From: Chloroflexi bacterium RBG_13_51_52
GTDB taxonomy: Bacteria; Chloroflexota; Dehalococcoidia; Dehalococcoidales; RBG-16-60-22
Assembly: GCA_001796525.1 (NCBI GenBank)
Contig: MGMT01000042.1
Span: forward strand, 1 to 20,343
Length of the DNA stretch: 20,343 nt
Direction of reading: 5' to 3'
The position numbers and the translations under genes were made by a program. Positions 15,090 through 20,343 of this stretch are shown piece after piece. The notes under the pieces were generated by a model, which worked only from the letters and a program-made list of their open reading frames with translations, ran no database searches and was not told where the DNA came from. Each line of letters opens with the position of its first letter. Positions within the stretch are counted from its first letter, which is position 1.

Positions 15090-16298
15090 ATGCTTTATCA
15101 ATACATTGCCTGCAGCGAATCCGGCGAAATCGTCAAAGGTAAACTAACAGCCATCAGTGAAGAAGCCATCGCCGAGATGCTGGGGATTGCCGGTTATCGC
15201 CTGATTAACCTGCGTCCTTTCATCCCTTTCTTGAGCCTGGGAAAGCTGACAGCGCAATTATTTCCGGTCAAGCCTAATGAAGTAATCATGCTTTTCCGCC
15301 AGCTGGCTTTACTACTGGAGTCCGGCGTCAACATCGTGACCTCCCTGGAGTTGATGCAGGAGCAGATAACCAACCGCACTTTAAAAAAGGTAATCTCCGA
15401 TGTTGTTTCCGATATCAGAGCCGGCAATCAACTTTCTGCGGCTATGAGCCGGCACCCGGATGTATTTCCCGTCCTGGCCTGCCGGTCGTTGAGTATCGGC
15501 GAACAGACCGGCTCTCTCGAGACGATGCTGCGACAGGTATCCGACTATATGGAAAAAGAAATCATCACTAAAAAAGGAATCAAGGGCGCCTTGATGTACC
15601 CGGCTATAGCGCTAGTCGTCACCGCCATCGTAGTCGGCGTACTTATGTTCTTTGTAATACCGGCGTTCGCCGGATTTTATGCAGATTTAGGCGCAGAATT
15701 GCCCAGTATCACCCAGATGATGCTGGATTTATCCAATATCCTCCGTGACAACGCCTTTATTATAATGCTCGTGATTTTAATTATCGTTGGATTGGCGTTC
15801 ATCTATTTCAGGACAACGGACGGTAAGTATAACCTTGATAAAATCATGCTGCGTATACCGCAACTGGGCAGGGTAAAGCACCTCAACGAACTCGCGCGCT
15901 GTTCACGCAGCATTTCTCTATTATATACCGCCGGGCTGCCGCTGACGGAGATAATGCCTCTGGTTGTCCAGGGATGCAGTAACCGCGTGATGGCACAGGC
16001 TTTATTTGGTGTTCAATCAGAAATGCTTAAAGGAGAAGGACTGGCAAAGCCGATGTCAAAAAACAAGTTGTTTTTACCAATGATGGTCCAGATGGTGAAG
16101 GTCGGTGAGGAAACAGGCAATCTCGACGCTTCGCTGCAGGCTGTGGCAAACAACTATGAAGCTGAAGCACAGGATAAAACCAAGTCCCTGATAGCCATGA
16201 TTCAGCCGACGATGACCATTGTCATTGCCGGTATCGTCGGCGTTATTGCTTTATCCATGGTTTCTGCGATGTATTCGATGTACGGGCAGGCGTTTTAA
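15090..16298 (+). CDS. pilC: Type IV pilus inner-membrane platform protein (PilC/GspF)
   Basis: PilC is the membrane platform on which the ATPase turns to feed pilins into the fibre. The 402-residue protein matches the family length. It has two GspF repeats: FRQLALLLESGVNIVTSLEL (69-88) starts the first, and ARCSRSISLLYTAGLPLTE (269-287) the second. Each ends in the family's GEQTGSLE or GEETGNLD motif (137-144 and 339-346). Hydrophobic segments at about 168-192, 222-240 and 368-394 give the usual three membrane helices. An N-terminal basic domain (1-65) resembles the one that contacts PilB. GGGGAG lies 5 bases before the ATG at 15090. It starts 47 bases after the ATPase stop, so the two are almost surely co-transcribed. 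Confidence 0.94.
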   Translation: MLYQYIACSESGEIVKGKLTAISEEAIAEMLGIAGYRLINLRPFIPFLSLGKLTAQLFPVKPNEVIMLFRQLALLLESGVNIVTSLELMQEQITNRTLKKVISDVVSDIRAGNQLSAAMSRHPDVFPVLACRSLSIGEQTGSLETMLRQVSDYMEKEIITKKGIKGALMYPAIALVVTAIVVGVLMFFVIPAFAGFYADLGAELPSITQMMLDLSNILRDNAFIIMLVILIIVGLAFIYFRTTDGKYNLDKIMLRIPQLGRVKHLNELARCSRSISLLYTAGLPLTEIMPLVVQGCSNRVMAQALFGVQSEMLKGEGLAKPMSKNKLFLPMMVQMVKVGEETGNLDASLQAVANNYEAEAQDKTKSLIAMIQPTMTIVIAGIVGVIALSMVSAMYSMYGQAF

Positions 16299-16325
16299 TC
16301 AGGATTACGATTAGCGGATGTATTT

Positions 16326-16892
16326 ATGAAGGGTTTAAAATTTAGTAAAACCGGTTTGTTGATTCTTGCGGCAGGCATATTTATCGTAGGGCTGCTGAGT
16401 CTCGGTATTACGCGTTATGGTCAGATATCAGAGGAAAGCGACCTTAATGATGAATTGTCTTTATCTGAAGCAAGACTAAATAATATGGAACTTAAGCCGT
16501 TTCAACTACAGTTAGCCGAGCTTCAGGAGCAGTTTACCGACAGCGCCAGCCAGCTTGAAGAAGCCAAGAGCAGATTGGTACAGTCTGTTGTCAGTGTCAA
16601 CGTTACCGCTAAAATTTACGAAATTTCCTATTATCACAACGTAATAATAGATACTATAGGCACCACGAAAATTCAAACAGAAGTTTACAATGGTGTTAAT
16701 TGCATATTAATCAACGTCAACGCTGTGGTAACCGGAGAACTATCACACATTATAGATTTCATCGCCGGCTTGAACGATAATTTCGATACCGGCTTCGTGC
16801 GTTCGAGCCAGATATCTATCACCGATGAAACCGCTGAAGACGGTACAACCGCTAACATTATAATGGTCGTTTATTCTTATTCAGGAAGTTAG
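16326..16892 (+). CDS. PilO/GspM-like pilus alignment protein
   Basis: This 188-residue protein has one N-terminal membrane helix (about 10-28), a heptad-rich segment likely to be a coiled coil (about 33-90, with LSEARLNNMELK and LAELQEQF), and a C-terminal alpha/beta domain (about 92-188). That is the layout of PilO and GspM, bitopic proteins that pair with PilN or GspL. Sequence similarity by eye is weak, so the call rests mainly on topology and on the gene's place between pilC and the PilM-PilN fusion. In the usual order PilO follows PilM and PilN; here it precedes them. The ribosome site before the ATG at 16326 is poor. The next gene starts 2 bases after its stop. Confidence 0.7.
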   Translation: MKGLKFSKTGLLILAAGIFIVGLLSLGITRYGQISEESDLNDELSLSEARLNNMELKPFQLQLAELQEQFTDSASQLEEAKSRLVQSVVSVNVTAKIYEISYYHNVIIDTIGTTKIQTEVYNGVNCILINVNAVVTGELSHIIDFIAGLNDNFDTGFVRSSQISITDETAEDGTTANIIMVVYSYSGS

Positions 16893-16894
16893 GC

Positions 16895-18376
16895 ATGGCT
16901 GGTAATACAGTTTCATTATATATCGATGACGTCAGCATTCGATTAATGGTCACTCGCGGTAAACGCGTTGCCAGGCTGGCTGAAACGTCACTTGACACGA
17001 GCTTGATCGAGATCGACTCAAAAGAAAAAGAGACCCAGCTGGCTGATAAAATTAAAAGCCTGCTTAAATCAAACAAGGTTCACGCCAGGAAGATAATCCT
17101 CGGTTTAAGCGGACTTCATTGTTTGACACGTCCCCTCGTTTTACCCGAATTACCCAGACAGATGTTGAATGAGGCAATAACCAGGGAATCCCGCCGGGTA
17201 TTACCGGTGCCTATAGACCAGCTTTATCTTTCGTGGCAGATTACTTCTATCTCCGGAGGTAAAATCCAGGTTTTCCTGGTAGCTCTACCGCGCGATATTG
17301 CCGATATGGTCATCAGGGTAGTCAATCAGGCAGGGTGTAAACCGTACTTGATGGATATCAAACCTCTAGCTCTGGCGAGGCTATCCGGAGAAGCTAATGC
17401 AATCCTTATCGATGTGCAGGCAAGGGAATTTGACATAATAAATGTGGTCAACGGCATACCCCAGCCGGTTCGTAGCGTCGCTTTCCCCCGGGCAGAGCTA
17501 TCGCTGCTTGAGAAATTCGAAATTGTAAAAGATGATGTCAAGCGTACCATCCAGTTTTATAATAACAATAATGCTGAAAATCCTATCAAGCCAGATACGC
17601 CGATGCTGGTCTCCGGAGAATTATCTACTGCTACCGAACTCTACGAGGCTCTAGCGAATGAACTCGGCCTAAAGGCGTCTCTGCTTGCTTCGCCATTAAA
17701 ATGCCTGAAACAACTCGATGCATCGCAATATCTAATCAATGTCGGCCTGTCTCTTAAAGAATTACCTAAAGAAGCTTCTAAATTATCGCCGAATTTTAAC
17801 GTATTACCGGCGCCTTATCATCCGAAACAGGTTTCCTTGAACCAGGCATTGGCTGTTCCGGCAACCGCTGTTGCCATTGCCATAATGGTGTTGATGGTAA
17901 TGACCGTTCAAAATACAGCCGCTGATATCGACTCATTAAGTAATCAAGCGGCAAGTAATAATTTCACCATGGAGAAAAAACTGGCGCAGAAAAAGGTATT
18001 GATAAATGATATTTCATACATCGAGGCAAGCATCAGCGCTGCCGATTCACAGTATTCAGTATATATCGATGCCTATATCATGCTAAACAGGACCGGTGAT
18101 TTAATGAATACCGACTTGAGAGTGACCATAGCTAATGTGGTCGAGGGGATTTCTTTAATGTCATTGAATCACTCAAGCGGTCAGTTGAGTATCGAGGGAA
18201 CTGCCGACAGCGAACAGGAGATCCTGGAATATGTCAGGAATCTCCATAATACCGGCAGATTTGATGAAATTACCATCAATAATATTACGAGGAATGAAAG
18301 TAGTGAAGAAGGCGAAGAAGACACTGCTACATATGCATTTTCGCTAAGATGTTATTTAAAGGATGGTCGGCCATGA
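16895..18376 (+). CDS. PilM-PilN fusion protein, GspL-like
   Basis: Residues 1-290 follow PilM, the cytoplasmic actin-like pilus protein: LPRQMLNEAITRESRRVLPVP (86-106), VFLVALPRDIADMVI (126-140), DDVKRTIQFYNNNN (213-226) and a final INVGLSLKEL. Residues 301-310 (FNVLPAPYHP) match the INLLP-type motif with which a separate PilN binds PilM. They are followed by a membrane helix (about 317-338), a helical segment, and a C-terminal ferredoxin-like domain with ITINNITR near 455, as in PilN. So PilM and PilN, normally two genes, form one 493-residue chain; this is also the layout of GspL in type II secretion. The actin-fold nucleotide motifs are degraded: phosphate 1 reads YIDDVSIRL, phosphate 2 LIDVQAREFD, and the adenosine motif LVSGEL, each lacking expected glycines. 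ATP binding is therefore doubtful. AGGAAG precedes the ATG by 5 bases. Confidence 0.85.
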   Translation: MAGNTVSLYIDDVSIRLMVTRGKRVARLAETSLDTSLIEIDSKEKETQLADKIKSLLKSNKVHARKIILGLSGLHCLTRPLVLPELPRQMLNEAITRESRRVLPVPIDQLYLSWQITSISGGKIQVFLVALPRDIADMVIRVVNQAGCKPYLMDIKPLALARLSGEANAILIDVQAREFDIINVVNGIPQPVRSVAFPRAELSLLEKFEIVKDDVKRTIQFYNNNNAENPIKPDTPMLVSGELSTATELYEALANELGLKASLLASPLKCLKQLDASQYLINVGLSLKELPKEASKLSPNFNVLPAPYHPKQVSLNQALAVPATAVAIAIMVLMVMTVQNTAADIDSLSNQAASNNFTMEKKLAQKKVLINDISYIEASISAADSQYSVYIDAYIMLNRTGDLMNTDLRVTIANVVEGISLMSLNHSSGQLSIEGTADSEQEILEYVRNLHNTGRFDEITINNITRNESSEEGEEDTATYAFSLRCYLKDGRP

Positions 18377-19488
18377 CAGATATTGTTAAATTATTACAAT
18401 TAGGTAAGCAAAAGAGCGCCTCTGACCTGCATGTCGTTGTATCCATGCCCCCGCTATACCGTATCCACGGCAGTCTGGTGCCCGCGGATGATATGCCTGT
18501 ATTGTCTTCAGAAGAAATTGAACAGGCATTGAAATCTATCACTACTGAAAAAGAAATGGCTGATTTTACCCGCGACCTTGAGCTTGATTTCGGGCGCACC
18601 GTACCGGAAGTAGGCAGAGTCCGCTTTAATGCTGCCAGACAGCGGGGCAGTATCAGTCTGGTTGCGCGTCTGTTGCCTTCAAGCATACCGGCCCCCGATG
18701 AACTGGGGCTGCCTAAGGTTTGCAAGGAACTGATTAAACGACCGCGCGGTCTGGTCGTTATCAGCGGTCCTACCGGCAGCGGCAAGTCCACCACTCTCGC
18801 ATCTATGATAGAATATCTCAACCAGACGGAAAGCCGGCGTGTGATTACCATCGAAGACCCCATCGAATATACTTATGAAAATAAAAAATGCACTATCACC
18901 CAGCGTGAACTGGGACATGATACTCTCTCTTTTGCCGAAGCATTGAGGCACGTACTAAGACAGGACCCGGATGTTATCCTTGTCGGTGAAATGCGTGACC
19001 TGGAAACAGCCTCGACGGCGCTTACCGTTGCTGAAACCGGCCACCTGGTACTGACTACAGGCCATGCCCCCAGCGCCTCACAGGCTGTGGAACGTATCGC
19101 CAACATGTTCCCACCCCATGAACGCACGCTGGCGCAGACCCGTCTCGCCTCACTGCTTCTCGGTATTCTTTGTCAGGCGCTCGTGCCTAAAGCTGACGGC
19201 TCGGGACGGGTGGCAGCCATTGAGGTCATGCTGGCAAATTCGGCTATCAGAAATCTTATCAGGGATGGAAAGACCTTCCAGTTGCCTAATGCTATTCGTA
19301 TGAGCACCCAGCAGGGCATGGAGCTGCTCGACCAGGCGCTGGTCAGACTGTATAGAAACGGGGCTATTAAGCGGGATATGGTCTTTGACTTCTGTAATGA
19401 CCGCGATGAAATAACCCGGCTTACCGGTGAAAGAGACGATGCCCAGAAAAAAGAACAGGAACCGGTTTTGAACACCCAGTTTAACTAA
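18373..19488 (+). CDS. pilT: Type IV pilus retraction ATPase PilT
   Basis: PilT is the hexameric motor that depolymerises pili, driving twitching motility and DNA uptake. From the ATG at 18373 the protein has 371 residues. That start overlaps the previous stop as ATGA and has AAGGA about 10 bases upstream, so I prefer it to the ATG at 18349. Motifs are Walker A SGPTGSGKST (131-140), ITIEDPIEY (158-166), QDPDVILVGEMRD (197-209) and ETGHLVLTTGHAPSA (221-235). The diagnostic retraction motif is AIRNLIRDGK (291-300). No zinc tetracysteine is present, unlike the assembly ATPase at the head of the cluster. The usual TLHT His box reads TGHA, with the His kept. A hydrophilic C-terminal tail (about 350-371) extends past the core. 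It is the last gene of the cluster. Confidence 0.94.
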   Translation: MTDIVKLLQLGKQKSASDLHVVVSMPPLYRIHGSLVPADDMPVLSSEEIEQALKSITTEKEMADFTRDLELDFGRTVPEVGRVRFNAARQRGSISLVARLLPSSIPAPDELGLPKVCKELIKRPRGLVVISGPTGSGKSTTLASMIEYLNQTESRRVITIEDPIEYTYENKKCTITQRELGHDTLSFAEALRHVLRQDPDVILVGEMRDLETASTALTVAETGHLVLTTGHAPSASQAVERIANMFPPHERTLAQTRLASLLLGILCQALVPKADGSGRVAAIEVMLANSAIRNLIRDGKTFQLPNAIRMSTQQGMELLDQALVRLYRNGAIKRDMVFDFCNDRDEITRLTGERDDAQKKEQEPVLNTQFN

Positions 19489-19491
19489 GTT

Positions 19492-19537
19492 AAATACAAA
19501 TGCCTAAATACTAAACTAATATCTGTATTTTGTATTT
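19492..19537 (+). terminator. Possible AT-rich terminator after pilT
   Basis: AAATACAAA (19492-19500) can pair with TTTGTATTT (19529-19537) over 9 bp, with a 28-base loop, right after the pilT stop. GTTTAGAGTTTTA follows. The all A-T stem and long loop make it weak as a terminator. Confidence 0.35.
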
Positions 19538-19582
19538 GTTTAGAGTTTTATCCTCCCCATTTAGTCGCCCTCTCCCCTGATT

Positions 19583-19591
19583 TGCTATAAT
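19583..19591 (+). promoter_or_regulatory. Extended -10 promoter of the histone-deacetylase-like gene
   Basis: TGC followed by a perfect TATAAT (19586-19591) is an extended -10 element; no good -35 is seen at the right distance. Transcription would begin near 19598, just before the strong AAGGGGG ribosome site that precedes the ATG at 19613. The gene is thus probably its own unit. Confidence 0.6.
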
Positions 19592-19612
19592 CATCTTGAA
19601 AGGGGGATTACG

Positions 19613-20343
19613 ATGAAAAGAACCGGTGTATTTTATCACGATATCTGCGGTAAAGAGGCATATTCCAGCCTGGCTATGGGTGTTGAAGATGGATTTATGG
19701 GTATAGAAAAAGCCGGGCTATTCTCCAATCCCAATGTGACCTTTTTTGAGTCCCGACCAGCCGTTGAAGCAGAGATAGCCAGAATCCATACTCAAGGATG
19801 GATAAACGAAGTAAAGAGGTCGCAATGGTGGCGGGTATCACTTTATTCTATCGGCGGTGTCCTGCAGGCTACGGAAAAGGTGCTAAAGGGAGAACTTGAT
19901 AATGCTCTGGTAATTGCCGGCGTGGGCGGTCATCATGCCCACCGTGACAGCGCCTGGGGCGGCTGCTACTTTAGCGTTACCGGGCTGGCTATCCCTCACG
20001 CCCGTGAACTGTTTAAAGCCAGGAGATTCGCCATTGTGGATACGGATACCCATCACGCCGACGGCGTAAGGGATATCTTTAAAGATGACGACGAAGTTTT
20101 ACACATCTGTTTTTGTCATAATTACGGCTGGGATTATGAACCCGGCAGCCTGACGGCAAACGAGACCAAGCTCTGTTTCTCACACGGCTCATCGGACGAA
20201 ACAGAAATAGAGAACGTGCGGAGGGAGGTGCCGGAAAGAGTCAAGGCGTTCAAGCCGGATATGCTTTTCTGGATTTGCGGCATGGACACTCACCAGGACA
20301 GTTACGGCACCCAGGCTCTAACGGAAAAAGCCTATCCCCGGCT
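19613..20343 (+). CDS. Histone deacetylase-family zinc hydrolase (C-terminus cut off)
   Basis: I translated 243 codons from the ATG at 19613; the gene runs off the window. The arginase/deacetylase-fold family removes acetyl groups from lysines, polyamines or other amides. The catalytic dyad is GGHHAH (His107, His108). The metal site is DTDTHHADG, giving Asp145 and His147 as zinc ligands, and GMDTHQDSYG gives the third, Asp225. The common HHGDG reads HHADG, and the GFC(Y/F) segment reads GGCYF. The usual N-terminal HPExP motif is absent; YHDICGKEAYSS stands in its place. The active-site Tyr would lie beyond the window. It has a separate promoter and a strong AAGGGGG ribosome site, so it is not part of the pilus unit. 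The substrate (protein, acetoin-related, acetylpolyamine) is undetermined. Confidence 0.88.
   Translation, partial: MKRTGVFYHDICGKEAYSSLAMGVEDGFMGIEKAGLFSNPNVTFFESRPAVEAEIARIHTQGWINEVKRSQWWRVSLYSIGGVLQATEKVLKGELDNALVIAGVGGHHAHRDSAWGGCYFSVTGLAIPHARELFKARRFAIVDTDTHHADGVRDIFKDDDEVLHICFCHNYGWDYEPGSLTANETKLCFSHGSSDETEIENVRREVPERVKAFKPDMLFWICGMDTHQDSYGTQALTEKAYPR

Noticed and set aside
18349..18372. Longer PilT start at the ATG at 18349
   Set aside because: The ribosome site there is poor. The ATG at 18373 overlaps the previous stop as ATGA, has AAGGA upstream, and begins where PilT proteins normally begin.

Overview
This window is about 20 kb of compact bacterial chromosome with mid GC content and short intergenic gaps. 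It has no rRNA, tRNA, insertion sequence, CRISPR array or phage gene that I can see. The gene content is housekeeping genes, fatty-acid and flavoprotein electron-transfer genes, and a type IV pilus motor cluster with no secretin gene beside it. This fits an anaerobic, probably single-membraned bacterium. My best guess is Chloroflexota, class Dehalococcoidia or nearby, but that is inference from protein style and gene combination, not from a marker gene.

Layout. (1) 1-1585, minus: the N-terminal 528 codons of a membrane ion-pumping pyrophosphatase carrying the K+-independent signature. (2) 1808-3846, minus: an AMP-forming acyl-CoA ligase followed by a small flavin-binding split-barrel protein, closed by a hairpin terminator. 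(3) 4078-7868, plus: prfA and prmC (overlapping GTGA), then etfB and etfA. A near-consensus promoter precedes prfA, and a bidirectional terminator follows etfA. (4) 7947-13184, minus: in transcription order a Xer tyrosine recombinase, a small basic membrane-anchored protein, pcm, two tandem nitroreductase paralogues, and an EF-G-like GTPase that has its own strong promoter. (5) 13185-13521: a 337-base divergent intergenic region with several inverted repeats and a 13-base tandem duplication. (6) 13522-19488, plus: a five-gene type IV pilus or type II secretion-like inner-membrane motor: assembly ATPase (PilB/GspE), platform protein (PilC/GspF), PilO/GspM-like protein, a PilM-PilN fusion resembling GspL, and retraction ATPase PilT. 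(7) 19613-end, plus: a histone-deacetylase-family zinc hydrolase, cut by the window edge.

How they fit together. RF1 and its methyltransferase PrmC are a classic coupled pair. The acyl-CoA ligase activates carboxylic acids, and ETF can take electrons from acyl-CoA dehydrogenases, so these blocks suggest fatty- or aromatic-acid oxidation. The pyrophosphatase would recover energy from the PPi released by such ligases. The pilus cluster has assembly and retraction motors plus an alignment complex, but no pilin, prepilin peptidase or secretin gene in view.

The most interesting points are the PilM-PilN fusion with degraded nucleotide-binding motifs, the NLPY in place of NPPY in PrmC, the Tyr in place of the catalytic His in the EF-G-like GTPase, and the structured leader before the pilus genes. 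I found no clearly undescribed multi-gene system.
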